NCBI GenBank assembly: GCA_001599715.1
Contig: BCHU01000006.1
Span: forward strand, 496,001 to 560,000
DNA length: 64,000 bases
Origin: Phaeotremella fagi
Lineage: Eukaryota; Basidiomycota; Tremellomycetes; Tremellales; Phaeotremellaceae
Direction: 5' to 3'
Below, in pieces: positions 26,703 through 38,742 of this stretch. Under the pieces are notes generated by a model. The model had not been told where the DNA came from, did no database searches, and saw only the letters and a program-made list of their open reading frames with translations. How positions within the stretch are numbered: the stretch's first letter is position 1; every line of letters begins with the position of its first letter. The position numbers and the translations under genes are program-made.

Positions 26703-28942
26703 ATGAAAAGTGCTACTCTTATAGTGTTAGGATCACTCCTAGCCTATACCAGTGGTGCTCACAGTCTAACTCTAGACCCAAAAATCCACAGAGAGCTACT
26801 TCTCAATGGCAGACCACAAGTTGGATTATGGAAAGCTCTATTAAACGAAGCTAAGATTCAAGCAAGCCAAGCTAAACCAGACTTCAGGTAAGATTCCATT
26901 GGATCAACCCACTTTCTTACATCTACAGATCTCATTCACAATCACCTTATCAAATCAACAAATCCAAATATCAAGCTTATTGCCATGAACAACCAATCTC
27001 CCATCTCGATCCTGAGATCAACGGAACATTCTGTCAAAGATATTGGATAGATGGTAGCTCCTATAAACCAGGTGGACCAATTTATCTTCTAGATGGAGGA
27101 GAAACGAGTGGGGAGGATAGATTGGCTTTCCTCGAGAAGGGAATTCTGGAGATTTTGTCCAATACGACCAACGGGTTGTCCATCGTCTTGGAGCATAGGT
27201 ATGTTTTGCTGAAAGGAGATTTCAAAAAAGTATTGACCCTTTACTGTAGATACTATGGAGGATCAGTCCCTGTCCCTTCGTTCTCTACTGATGATTTACG
27301 TTTTCTGAACAACGCCGAGGCAATGGAAGATTCTGCTCATGTGAGTTAATCAAGGATATACCAAGTATAACACTTAAATATCCAATAACTCTGAACAACA
27401 GTTCATCGAAAACTTCACACCACCAGCATCAATCCTCAAACTAGACAATCCGTCTCTTTTGAAACCAAACGCAACACCCTGGATATACTATGGAGGTTCA
27501 TACGCCGGAGCAAGAGCAGCCCACATGCGAGTTCAATATCCACATCTAGTCTGGGGAGCAATAGCCAGTAGCGGTATGTCCTCCCTCCCCATCCAATCAA
27601 CCCCCAAAACTAACCCAAAATCAAAAGCTGTCACCCACGCCCAAATAAATTTCCCAGAATACTACGATCCAATCCAGAAATACGCTCCTGAAGATTGTAT
27701 TTCAGCTTTACAGATTTCTGTTCAAGTTATTGATCGACTTTTGGATTTACCGGAACCTGTGCCTAGTCTTTTGAAAGGTTTATTCGGATTAGCTCAATTA
27801 AGCGATGCGTCTGATTTCGCTGATGTTATCAGTAGTCCTTTAGGTTAGTTTTCTTGTGTATTCCAGATGACAATACTGGAAACTAATTTTTGAGGTTACT
27901 GGCAAGCTAAGAATTGGGATCCCGAGGGTATGCAAACATTTGCAACATCGATATGATTCTGATATAACTTTCTTTCAGTTGGATCTGACGCTTTCCAGGG
28001 ATTTTGCGATGCTCTCACTTCTGGTGGTGCAGGTAGTCAAATTGGACTCATTAAAATGTGAGCTTGAAAAAAATCCCTCTAGAACATCACCGCTGATCCT
28101 CAACAGTCCTGCTGAGATCATCAACTACGGGAACTATATCAAAGAACAAGTTGTCTCAAGATGTCCTAGATCCGATGGTAACCCAGCATCTGATATTGAG
28201 GATGTAAGTAACTCATCGTCAGATCACCGCTAAGCCCAAACAGTGTTTTGGAACTCAAGAAGATTCGAAATTCCGCGAAACAGATTTAGATCAGACCTGG
28301 CGTCTTTGGTTGTTCCAAGGTAAATCTCTCCCGTCTCTTCTTCCCTGTCAAAATGGATTAAGCAAATACTTTCATAGTCTGCACGCAATGGGGATATTTC
28401 ATGCCAGCTCCTGTAGAAGGTCCTTCGATAGTCTCAAACAAATTGACTTTGGAATACACCTCGAAGATTTGTAAACAAGCTTATCCTCCTGGGAAACATT
28501 TTGCTGTACCCGAATGGCCGGATGTTGATGAAGTCAATGATCGAGGTGATTTCGCTATTGAATTTGACAGATTGGCTTTTATAGATGGTGACAGGGATCC
28601 TTGGAGACCAATGGTAGGTCGTTACTCATTCAGTGGTTGTGGCTGTGTTTGGGAGTGATGGTATGGACTAACAACTACATAGACTCCAGGAGCTGATGAT
28701 GCCCCACAAAGAAAATCAACTGTCAACAAACCTGTTCATCTGATTTTCGACGGGGTACATCATTACGATGAAGTGAGTTGAGCCACAACGTCGTTATTGG
28801 AGTCTCGCTGATCAACATTGATAAATAGAACGGATTGAGTGATCATTCACTTGAACCAACTAGAATTAGAGATGTACATGAACTAGAGAAGAGTTTCATT
28901 CAAGAATGGTTATTAGAATTTGAAGATAAGAAAGAGAAGTAA
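26703..28942 (+). CDS. Secreted serine peptidase, family S28 (prolyl carboxypeptidase-like)
   Basis: S28 enzymes are secreted or vacuolar acidic serine peptidases that cut after proline. The N-terminal MKSATLIVLGSLLAYTSGAHS is a clear signal peptide. Spliced exons give CHEQPISHLD...FCQRYWIDGSSYKPGGPIYLL, then SIVLEHRYYGGSVPVPSFST, and the nucleophile elbow IYYGGSYAGARAAHMRVQYP (Ser in GGSYAG). The late acid/His blocks are present: FIDGDRDPWRPM supplies the Asp and DGVHHYDENGLSDHS the His. About eight short introns fit the consensus. The product ends EFEDKKEK. The part between about 27.9 and 28.4 kb has the least certain junctions. Substrate specificity cannot be read from sequence. Confidence 0.9.
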
Positions 28943-29138
28943 CTTGACACTAAGCAAATATGCATCGAAGAAGAAGAGAAACAACCGTGCCTCGATCGAT
29001 CGCTGTACCAGTTTAAACTTTAAACCCTGAAACTGTGTGTAGCCGGCTATCGTCATCGTAGCAAGCATCGTCGAGCAGTTTATGGTAAAGTATTGTATTC
29101 TGTTCTATACATATCATTCTCAACATCACATCACCATA

Positions 29139-30406
29139 ATGGACTACGCCTATTCACTTCTCGATCAAGGTTATATACCAGATGCCGTCCTACGTCCAGT
29201 CATCCGACAACTCTGTCGAAAAAGACTGAGAGAAATCGATCAAGGTAAGTAGTAGTATCACCATCATCAATCTCAACCATTCCATCGACCTCCAAACTAA
29301 CCAACCCCAGGTTCCCTAACAGCCAACCATCAAGCCAAAATGACCTTCATCCAAGACCTCTACAACCGACCCATAGCGATCGAACAAAAAAAAGCCAATG
29401 AACAGCATTACGAAGTCCCCACTGATTTCCTGAAACTCTGTCTGGGACCAAGGATGAAATACAGTTCATGTATGTATCCAAACGCGAAATCAAGTCTTGG
29501 TGATGCGGAGGACGCTATTTTAGCTGGCTACTGTTCAGAAGCGAGGTTGGGTAGGGGTTTACGTGGAGTTGGAGTTGGGGAGGGGGAGGGGGTTGAGAGT
29601 ATCGGGAAAGAGGGGGAGGGGTTGAAGATTCTCGATTTGGGTTGTGGGTGGGGAAGTTTGGGGTTGTTCTTGGCTGAGGTAGGTTGTCTTTTGGGTGGTT
29701 GTTGATAGAGCTGAACCGTTTGTTTAGCATTATCCATTGGCTTCTATCACCATGCTTTCAAATTCTAGAACTCAGAAACTCCATATTGACGGTGTAGCCA
29801 AAGAGAAAGGTTTTAAAAACGTAAAAGTCATCACTGGAGATGTGAACGTCTACGATTTCGAGGAAAGGGAACAGTGAGTCCCACTCCAAACTTTATCTCA
29901 AATACAGACTCATCCTGACCTTCAAAACCAGATTCACCCACATCCTCTCAATAGAAATGTTCGAACACATGAAAGCCTATCCAATCCTTTTCAAAAAAGT
30001 ATCAACCTGGCTCCAACCCCAAGGACTCTTGTTCATCCACATCTTCTGCCATAAAGACACACCCTACCATTTCGAGGAGAACGACGGTTGGATGGCCCAA
30101 ACTTTCTTCAGTGGTGGGACAATGCCTTCCCTAGATTTGTTCACCTATTTCCAAAAAGATCTCACGATCCTCAATTCAAGTTATCTGAATGGTACCCATT
30201 ATTCAAGGACTTTAGAGGATTGGTTGAAGAATCAAGATAAAAATCGTAAAGTCGGTTTAAAGATTTTAGGGGATAGTTTGGGTGATCAAGAGGGTTTGAA
30301 AACTTTTAATAGGTTTAGAGTGTTTTTCATGGCCTGTAGTGAATTCTTTGCTTTGGATGGTGGGGAGACTTGGGGGGTTGGGAAGTATTTGTTTGTAAAG
30401 AAGTAA
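29139..30406 (+). CDS. CFA-synthase / coclaurine-N-methyltransferase-like SAM enzyme
   Basis: The product is a SAM-dependent methyltransferase of the mycolic-acid cyclopropane synthase family, closest in layout to coclaurine N-methyltransferase. Exon 1 (from ATG 29139) gives YIPDAVLRPVIRQLCRKRLREI, then HYEVPTDFLKLCLGPRMKYSSCMYP. Motif I is ILDLGCGWGSLGLFLAE, followed by SITMLSNSRTQ and SIEMFEHMKAYPILFKKV. The C-terminal part has HIFCHKDTPYHFE and SYLNGTHYSRTLEDWL. Four exons fit. A Gly/Glu-rich insert (GLRGVGVGEGEGVESIGKEG) precedes motif I and is unusual. No membrane segment or signal peptide is seen. The substrate is unknown: a lipid double bond or a small amine are both possible. Confidence 0.85.
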
Positions 30407-30576
30407 ATGGGCGTAGCTCGGACGGACAGTATGTTTGGAATTCTTATTCATGGATAATAGATGCATCAGGAGTTTACTTTGCAACTAGTCAAGCGATTTA
30501 TTCTATATATATCTAAATCTATGTCTATGTCTATATCTAAACGATCTGTATCAATCTATCATCATAAGATCACCTC

Positions 30577-32782
30577 TCAGTGTAATGGTTGAGCTTTCAA
30601 CAAAAGACAAATCACAGTCAACGCAACGCCACCTCCAACGACGAAGACTAAAAAAACATCCAAATTAGTCATCTCCCAAAATTCTGGAAAGTAACGAAAA
30701 GAACATACCGAAAACACCTTCAATACTTCTCAAATAAGCCATCTTAGCTTGTAGAGTAACGAACGCGTCAAGAGTAGGAATAACGGTAGCAGGTTCTTGA
30801 ATGATTTTACTGATCAATTCAGCTGAATTTGGATAACCGTCTAATCTTTCGTGTAACGATGTTGAGAGTACAGTTTGTTGGATGGCAGCGGCGATGGCTA
30901 CTCCTACTACTTGACCGATTGCTCTGAAGAGATAACAGGCGGAGATGGCTAGTGACATCTGTTGGGGTTCTACACAGGCGATCAAAGCAGCTAAGTGATT
31001 TCATCAGTCTCGTTTTATGGTGGATTGGAATACAAAATGGTGGACGTACTGAGAAGAGTGGTGATTGTCGCTCCTCCACCTAATGCTCCTATCGCCATTT
31101 CAATCCATAATCTATGAATAGAAGTTTCGGTTCCCCAGAAGATCATGATTGAGATCGCTTGAGTCCAAGGAATGACTGACATGATAGCTTGGAACCATTT
31201 GTACTCTTTGTAGTGCTAATAACAAAAATCAGTATAATCATCCGACATAACATTATGAAAGATATTTACTTACTCTCATATGCCATCCTGCGTAAAGAGA
31301 TGATGCCGATCCAACCAAACTAGATGGAAGAAGTAATAATCCAGTTTCCGAACCGTTAAGTCCACGAGTAACGTGGAGATAGACAGGTTGCATATAAAGC
31401 TACGTTAGAGTCTCAGTTGACGACAAACAATTTTCCATGTTGAACGACTTACTCGTGAAAAAGTGGTTGCTGTAGTCAGAACGAAACCCAGCAATACCAA
31501 ACTTGGTTGAAGTCTAGATAGTAAATTCAGAGGTAAAATCGGTTCTGCCGCGTTCTTCTCTATCCAGGCGAACAGTGGTAATGTCGTGACGCAAACGATG
31601 AGAAGTGAATAAACCCATGGATCTGATATCTTGTATCCCGAGGAGGTCATCAAGGATGATGCAACAGATAAAGAAGATATCTGTCAAGTAATAAGCGATC
31701 AACGCCATTGGTCTATCAATTGGAGTAGATTCGACTCACCGAGACCATCAGAACGAAAGATCCAGCCCAATCAATCTTGATGAATTTTTGCCAAGCTGTC
31801 AATTCAGTTTTAAGATGTGGAACATGGACTTTTGTAATGACCAAAGTCGAAGCTATGAGAATGGGTACAAGCTAAATCGATATCAGATTTTTTTTTAATA
31901 TCTTATGTTTTGTGATATATAGACACTGACCTGCATGAAAAAAGCCATCCTCCAACCAAATTGATCTGCTACCCAACCACCTACAACTGCGCCTGTTGCA
32001 GCTCCAGCGCCGAATAAGACGTTAACACCACCTAGAGTCGCATGAATACATTAAACAACATGCAAGATCTGAAAGACATACCTTGATATAAACCTCTATC
32101 AGCCAGTGAAACGAGATCACTAATAATGATAGCCTATTCCCGTCAGTCTGCTGATCAAATCGAAAAAACAAAACTCACAGTCACAGTTAACAGACCACCA
32201 CTTCCAGCACCTGAGATAACACGGGCACCAAGGATGAAATTCATGGATGGAGCAATGGCACAACCAATAGTTCCGGTCAAGAAGAACGAGAGAGCGAGTA
32301 ACATTGCACCTTTACGGCCCATGACTTGAGCCAGACGTCCGTAGAGTGGTGTCATGGCAGTCAAACCCAACAGATAAGATGTACCCAACCATGACGACTA
32401 GAAGGGACAAATTCATTAGTACAATTGGCCATTTCTCATTTATACTCACCAAAGAACCAGCACGGAAATAAGATCCAATTTCAATTTGAAGATTGGCTAC
32501 GATAGTTGCACTTAATGCTGAGCAGAAAACTCTGTAAAAATTTTCGATATCAGTCACAACCTTCAGCTTCAATTCGATGAATGGTTAAATGACATACGCT
32601 GTCCAAAGTCCTAAACACAAGGGCCAGATCTCTTTAAATTTCTTATGTTCTTTCTCTACCACTGGAACGATAAGAGGTTGAGATTCGGTATCCTGAGTTG
32701 AACCGTAACCTTCAGCTGAGGGTGTAGATTCGACTGCTGTCGTCTCTAGAAGAGGTTTGGTTTGATTTTCGTTTGTCGACAT
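30577..32782 (-). CDS. MFS transporter, DHA2 type (VBA/Fnx1-like vacuolar amino-acid carrier)
   Basis: A membrane carrier of the drug:H+ antiporter-2 family. After a polar N-terminus of about 60 residues (MSTNENQTKPLLE...), membrane helices alternate with classic MFS loops: SSWLGTSYLLGLTAMTPLYG, the motif A loop GRLAQVMGRKGAMLLALSF, ARVISGAGSGGLLTVT, then SDLVSLADRGLYQG and GAAVGGWVADQFGWRMAFFMQ-like blocks. About a dozen or more helices are visible. The last exon ends VALTVICLLLKAQPLH. The closest groups I can recall are Vba1/Vba2-type basic amino-acid importers of the vacuole and Fnx1; drug export cannot be excluded. About eight introns fit the splice consensus. Convergent with the methyltransferase gene. 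Confidence 0.85.
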
Positions 32783-33048
32783 TTTCTTATACAGAAACTA
32801 CAGTACAGACTTGAAGTAGTTATCCTACGTGTGATATTTCTAAGTCAAGAGTAAAAGATAGGTCTCCACATGCTAATTTACATCGCTGACTGATACGAAA
32901 ACAAATGTTCGCAATAATTTTTCGGTCTTGACCGCCAACCTAAAAGGTCAGGTCGGATCATAGGGCCAAAACAACAACAGGTTAGTTTAGTGGATCAAGA
33001 ATGACATGCATGCATAAACCATCTCAAAGCATTTGAATCTAACGTTTC

Positions 33049-34284
33049 CTATTTGTGTTGAAGTTGTTCTTCAGTGTACCAATTCAGACCCATGAGTGCT
33101 ATCAAGGTCAGCAACAATTCCGACAATCCAATAAAGCGACTCACAAGGTTCCTTGAGTGTCATATGTTGATAACCCAAAACGGCAAGCTGTTAATTATAT
33201 CATCAGCTCCATCCACTTGACTTGATCAAACCAACGAATAACTCACCCCTCCAGCATCCGAAGCGAAATGATAACCAGCTTGTAAAGGTAAATCACACCA
33301 TCTAGCAATGAAAACTCTTGAGAAATGACCATGGGAGAAAATCATGACATCGGAATAATCAACGTCTTCAGGACAAGACGCTCTTTCCTCAGCCTAGAAT
33401 TCAAGATCTCAGCTTCGGTAGTTTGAAATCTTTTTTTCTTCTGTTTTCAAGACGGGGAAATCAACTTACCGCAGCATGGATGGCTCTCACTTTAGCGATG
33501 ACACTGTCTACTCTGTCTGACATTTGTTGAGGACTTTCTCCAGGAGTTTCACCAGGTGGACATCTAGAAACCGTTATGCTTCAGTTACTAACTCTTTTGA
33601 ATAAAGAAATAGACTTTGGCAGACATAATCATAACTCACCCATCATCCCAAATCGACCAATTGGGTCTCTCCTTCTTAATATCCTTAGATAACAGACCTT
33701 CATAAGCTCCATAATCCCATTCAGCAACCAGAGGTTCAGTGTGGAACGAAGCTTGTGGTGGAGGATTGTCACCAAATAGCTATTGAAGTTAGCATAGTGT
33801 GATTTGGTACAAACGTTTGTTATAAAAGAGTGGTGTGTACTGACGATTTTAGCAGTCTTTTGAGCTCTTTGACGTGGTGAGACGAAGACGTGTCTGATAT
33901 GACAAGGGTTAATAAGTTCTTCGTAAAATTATCAATCAGTTATCATAGTTTTGTCTTGTGTTATTGTACGAAAATGGACCTACTATCTTCTCCAATGACC
34001 TTAGGGCCCATCTCAGTCACTATCCTTTCACCATTAGCAGTCAAAGGGATATCAGTTGATCCTGTCTACACAATGAGAAGTCGTCAGTTTATCAGCACGA
34101 AATGTGGATTCAGATATCCGTTAAGATAAACCAGAAATGAACATACATGACGACCTATAAATCTGAATTAGGTGGACGGTCTTATCCTCGAGAATAACCA
34201 AGAACACCTACCGTTGAGAGACCATTCTGTTTCACCGTGACGAATGAGATATACTCTTGGCATACGCTGTTTCTTTCCTGCCAT
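33049..34284 (-). CDS. SHB17: Histidine-phosphatase enzyme, SHB17-like (sedoheptulose-1,7-bisphosphatase)
   Basis: The protein belongs to the histidine (phosphoglycerate-mutase) phosphatase family. The catalytic loop is VYLIRHGETEWSLNGRHTGS, matching the RHGxTEWS...GxxTGxTDxPLT pattern of Shb17-type enzymes, which drain sedoheptulose-1,7-bisphosphate in riboneogenesis. Further blocks are VFVSPRQRAQKTAKI, EWDYGAYEGLLSKDI, NIWDDGC-like SIWDDGCPPGETP and the second catalytic His in MIFSHGHFSRVF. The stop is TAG at 33051-33049. Exon 1 (34284-34212) is followed by an 8-nt microexon (34154-34147, GTCGTCAT); without it the conserved NGRHTG cannot be encoded in frame. The symbol rests on similarity of these motifs; other sugar-phosphatase roles are possible. 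Confidence 0.83.
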
Positions 34285-34964
34285 TGTGACTGTAGTCCTT
34301 GATGTTGATTATGTCAAATTGTTGAACAGCTAAGGTGTTGAAAGCTCGAAGAACTACGAAGGCATTCCATATCTCAGGGGAACAGATAAGGTTCTACTTG
34401 GCTTTGGCTTCGACTTCTTTGCTGTACGTTGTCACTTTCAGTTGTTGGACACTGTTGCTCGTATGTATAGCGATGCAGAACCTCTCAAGCAAGGAACCCT
34501 TGCATAACTCTCTGATATCATGAAAGTGTGACACCTCCAGCCTATACTTTCAAACAGCTGTAGGATCAACTAACAAAGCTATACTGACACCAGTTGAAAA
34601 GTGGCACTTCCAGAATTGCATATGTAGTCCCACTCAGGCATCGTATATCAAGGAGAAGTAATATAATTGCAGTGATCCCCATATACTCATACCGACAAAG
34701 GATGATTCTCGAGCCTTCTGTTCCTTTATCTTATGGTGTTTCGCTCAGGGCTACCTTTGATAAAATTGACAATTGAATGACCGACTCCTGACCATCCAGA
34801 CCATCTGTAAACACGAAAATACACTCGACAAACATCTCTCCTTGTTTACACGATCCTTTCAGTGCAATCATCCACTAACCCTTGTCATGTACTCCATAAC
34901 AGCCATCAAAAGTACATAAACACCAGATCTCCACAGCTCAAGTCTCTTTTTCTTCACCCCCGTC
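34285..34964. promoter_or_regulatory. Divergent promoter region
   Basis: About 680 bp between the SHB17-like start (minus) and the thaumatin-like start (plus). Short open frames occur on both strands but have no splice or family support. Both promoters must be here. Confidence 0.4.
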
Positions 34965-36902
34965 ATGTCTATAACCACACTCCTTATCAAAGTCCTGGTG
35001 ACTTTAACAACAGTGAAAGCACTTCGAACTTTCACTGTCGATAACCAATGTTCAGGGACTATATGGCCTGCTATCCAGAATGAGAAGGGTGCAACTGAAT
35101 TACCTACTGCGATGGACGGTTCCAAACTACCTTTTGGTTGGAGTCAACCGTCTGGGGGGAAATTTCAGTTTCAAGCTCCAGATACATGTAAGTAAATATT
35201 TCTCTGAGTTGATTTTAATATCAACAATGTGAGCTTGGTGATTTGGCATCTGAATACTTTCGTGTGCAGGGACATCATCTAGACTTTGGGCAAGGACTGG
35301 TTGTCAATCTGATGGAACCGGTTGTAAAATGGGTGCATGTGGCGATAAACTCGTATGGTATGTAAAACGGCTGGTCCTTTTTACGGAGAGAAACTGAGGT
35401 ACACTTCCAGTGACGGTGTCGAAGGTGGTGAACAGGGGCCTACGGTAAGACAGACGTCAATTGACGTTTATCCTTGGTTAATCTGATATCTATCTAGCTT
35501 GCAGAATTTACTCTAGGAGCGTCGAATGGCGACAATTACGACAGTCAGTACAACTTTTTATGACAAGGGTTGATTAGATGTTCTAATAAATGTTTAGTCT
35601 CAATAGTAGATGGTAAGTATCCTTTGGGTGTTGATGTTGAAAACCAGGTTTCAATCTACCAATGGAAATTACACCTTCAAATGGGGGTCAAACAGCTTCT
35701 TGTGGTACCCAAACTGATATTCTCGAACAATGCGATCCGAGATTAGTTTGGCCACCAGGATCGAGTGAAGTTTGTAAGTCCACACCGAAAAAAAAAAAAG
35801 AATCATCAGCTCATGAGATATTCATAGGGGGTTGTGCCTCTGCATGTTTAGCTGGAATCAATTTCCGTATGTCCACCCATAATTCATCGGCTGATATCAT
35901 ATATTTACAGAGAGTATTACCACCATCCCGTTCGATCCTAACAATTCTCCAACTTGTTGTACAGGTACCTGGGTGAATCACGCATCTTGTACACCGGATA
36001 CGATTCGTAAGTTCAATCCTGTTTCAAATCTCTGTGAAGAATCGAGGTCGTGGCTGGAAAAGTTTACTGACTCATCGTATCCAGCGTTTTATTCGGTTTA
36101 TAAACCAATGTGTAACGATGGTTACGTCTACGCAGATGAGTGAGTAACTTCGTGATTCTAAAATGTTTTGTCGTTGAAATTTGATTTCAAGCGATATTGG
36201 AACAAATGTTGGTACCGCTTTGTTCGTGGTTGAAGGGACTCCAGATGTAAGTCAGTACTACTTCCTCAAAACTGATAACAATTTTAGTATACAATAACTT
36301 TCTGTCCGGGGGGTATAGGTTCAGGAATCAATGGCGGTAAAGCTGTAACTCAAAATCCTGGTGGCGATATCACTACTAGTGGAGCTAGTGGTGGTGGTGG
36401 GGGTAGTAGCGGTAGCGGATCTGGATCAGGTGGTGGTGGAAGTGGAAGTGGAAGTGGTGGTACATCTCCAACAACAGAGCCGGTTGCTACTGGAACACAA
36501 GAAGGAGGTGGTACAGGTAACACCCCAACAGTTCAAAATACCACACCAAAAGTTCAAACAACACCGGCGAAAACTGTACCAACAACTCCAGCGACGCAGG
36601 TCACACCGACTACGCCAGCTACACAAGGACATGGTGGACATACATGGGGAGGAGGTGGCGGTGGGGGAGGAGGACATACGTTCTGGGGAGGTGGTAAATT
36701 CATCGAAATCGAACCTACTGGATCGACCGTCAATCCAATAGAAACTTTAAGTTCAAATACCGACTCGAATGAATCGACAACAGATCATCAACCGTATTTG
36801 CTCACTGTTTATGGAGAACCTACGAATGGAATTATTGCTCGTGAAACTGGTTTGACTGGACGGGAGAGAAGATGGAATAAGAGGAGATTGGGCAAGAGTT
36901 AG
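34965..36902 (+). CDS. Secreted thaumatin-like protein with Gly/Ser and Pro/Thr-rich tail
   Basis: The signal peptide MSITTLLIKVLVTLTTVKA precedes a thaumatin/PR-5 fold: RTFTVDNQCSGTIWPAI, LPFGWSGGKFQFQ-like segments, RLWARTGCQSDGTGCKMGACGD, and LAEFTLGASNGDNYDISIVDG with GFNLPMEITPSNGG. Cysteines are spaced as in the family (SCGTQTDILEQC, GGCASACLAG, CCTG, MCNDGYVYADDD). Fungal members may bind or cut beta-1,3-glucan. About nine exons fit. The last exon adds roughly 200 residues absent from ordinary members: a Gly/Ser linker, a Pro/Thr/Gln block with VQTTPAKTVPTTP, Gly-rich HGGHTWGGGG repeats, and a basic tail RERRWNKRRLGKS with Kex2-like dibasic sites. There is no hydrophobic C-terminus, so a GPI anchor is unlikely. 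Confidence 0.88.
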
Positions 36903-37045
36903 TGGTACGAAGAGGAACTTTGTGAATGCCATACAAGAAATACATTCGTTGTAGGAATTTTACCCTGGTGGTAAAAATTTGTTAACAAAAAAGAAAATCA
37001 AAAAAGAGGTTCTTGACCGACTATGTACATATCTACAGTATAACC

Positions 37046-37800
37046 TTATGCAACACCCTTGGAAGCTTGTCCAGCAGCTTTAGTATCAAGTGCGATGTTG
37101 TTGTTCAATTTTTTCTAAAAAAAAAAAGACGATCAATATTGAAAACTCCAAACTAGACCATGGTTGAACTCACAGTTTCAGCCGTAATACTTGAAGCGAC
37201 ATTTTTACCTTGAGCAGCTTCGATTTGTAAACCCAAAACCTCTCCAGCAAGTTTCAAGACCCTAAACAAGAACGACGGTGTCAGCTACGAGTAATTTCTA
37301 ATGGAAGTGTTAACGACTCACTTGTTCTTGATTTTACCATTTTGTAAAGCCGTAGCGGCGGCACCTGAAGCAGAAGAGATTTGAGAATTGAATTGACTAG
37401 TTTCGGCAGTTTCAGCAGCCTACGATAAACAATTCCTCAGTCAGTCATCGAGTCATTCTTCCCGAATATTGTAATACTGTAACTTACCTCTCTCATAGTT
37501 TGAACATTTGCTAAACTGGTAGCGTCGACAGTAGATAAATCACATCCAGCGAATTTATCTGAGAAGACGGCGTTGGCTTGAGCTTGAGCGTTACCAGCGG
37601 TTCCATCTGAGATTTGGAAATCACTACATTCAAGTTGATGCAAATTAGCTTCGGTTTCTGAATTACCCTTTGTAAGAGTTGACTTACGCATATTGGAGTA
37701 AAGCGAATGGGGCACATGCTGTTCCAGCTCTTTTCATCGGGGTTGGGGTAGCACCGACTAGAGCTAGGATACTGAAAAGGGTGATGTATTTGATGAACAT
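37046..37800 (-). CDS. Small secreted protein, basidiomycete SSP family
   Basis: Start ATG at 37800 opens MFIKYITLFSILALVGATPTPMKRAGT, a signal peptide followed by a KR site. The mature part reads FALLQYASDFQISDGTAGNAQAQANAVFSD...CDLSTVDATSLANVQTMREAAETAETSQFN and ends AAGQASKGVA. The blocks ISDGTAGNAQAQANA resemble a family of small secreted proteins common in fungi, whose role I do not know. Four short introns with GTAAG/GTGAG donors fit in frame. A TATA-like element lies about 170 bp upstream. About 170 residues, rich in Ala, Ser and Asn. It is probably a cell-surface or secreted product. Confidence 0.8.
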
Positions 37801-38484
37801 TATGACAACCGGTGTCTATTGTTTTAAGTAATAGATATAGAAATTTAAAGAAAGTAAATTAAAATGAAAAGATTGGAATTGATTGACAACCAGTGTCGAT
37901 TAATATGAAGAGATAGATGTATTAAAAATGAATTGAATTGAAGAACGAACAGGATGGGATTAATTGACTACTATATATAGGGTTGAGATAGATATAAAGG
38001 GGAGAGCAACCGATTCCAATGACCCAAATTGATCCGAAGTCATCCAAGAGATGGGTTTGTCACTACGCAACGAGATAGGTCGTGATGGTGAAACTGCTTG
38101 GTGACCAATCACTTGGCCGGTTTCCCATTCTTGCATCCTTTGTTTCGTTTAATCGATTCTGCTAGGCAACGATGATGATGATGATGACGGTGATGGTGAC
38201 GGTGCCGAGTGATGGTGAAATTACTTGGTAACGTCGTGTTTCCAATACTACCAGTTGGCATCCTTTGAACACATCACTTGATGTTTCGCTTTGTGGTGGT
38301 AGTGCCTTGGTGCGAAAAATGTCAATGCAACATAACGTTTTACATGAATTGTACAGTCTACAAGCTGATCGTGAGGGTTCGTCTCATATAATGTACTCTT
38401 TTCTATCTTCTGCTCGTTTCCCATCTGTCCTCGTAATTACACGATTTATTTGGTTTAATTTATCTATCAGAAATAAGCTTTTCA
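37801..38484. other. Intergenic region with GAT-type simple repeat
   Basis: About 680 bp upstream of the small secreted protein gene. It carries its promoter and a short GAT/GGTGAC simple repeat near 38171-38210. The open frame at 38265-38498 on the plus strand has no support. Confidence 0.4.
37972..37979 (-). promoter_or_regulatory. TATA-like box upstream of the small secreted protein gene
   Basis: The sequence ATATATAG/CTATATAT sits about 170 bp before the ATG at 37800, in an AT-rich region. The position fits a fungal core promoter. A TATA sequence alone proves little. Confidence 0.35.
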
Positions 38485-38742
38485 TCATCGGACAGTGAGT
38501 ATCATTGGAAAAACGTACAGAACAAGGACATCAACATCGTCATCATCATCTGTTCGAACCACGTACAATCCGTAAACTATTTTATCGTTTGTATTCGATT
38601 CTTCCAAGTTTTCTTCGACAACCTATAGGTAAATCGTATATCAGATCATGCGAGACCAACAGCATATGAATATATTTGCTAAACTTACCAGAGCACCTAG
38701 TAAAGACAAAAAAGTGAAGACGCTGAAGAACGTTAGATGCAT
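38485..38742 (-). CDS. Possible very small secreted protein, 63 residues
   Basis: A two-exon reading (38742-38689, then 38622-38485) is in phase: MHLTFFSVFTFLSLLGAL looks like a signal peptide, followed by VVEENLEESNTNDKIVYGLYVVRT, an Asp run (DDDDDVDVL) and VLYVFPMILTVR. The intron has a GTAAGT donor and a CTATAG acceptor. Nothing is recognised. It could be a false small frame; it lies next to another secreted-protein gene, which makes it somewhat more believable. Low confidence. Confidence 0.25.

Noticed and set aside
30408..30430. GGGCGTAGCTCGGACGG-like start that resembles the 5' end of a tRNA gene
   Set aside because: No matching anticodon arm or T-arm with GTTCRA follows, so it is not a tRNA.
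36426..36677. Open frame on the minus strand opposite the Gly/Ser repeats of the thaumatin-like gene
   Set aside because: It is the mirror image of the low-complexity coding repeats and has no independent signals.
38171..38210. GAT/GGTGAC repeat as a possible CRISPR-like or regulatory array
   Set aside because: It is a short simple-sequence repeat without spacers; CRISPR arrays are not expected in a fungal nucleus.
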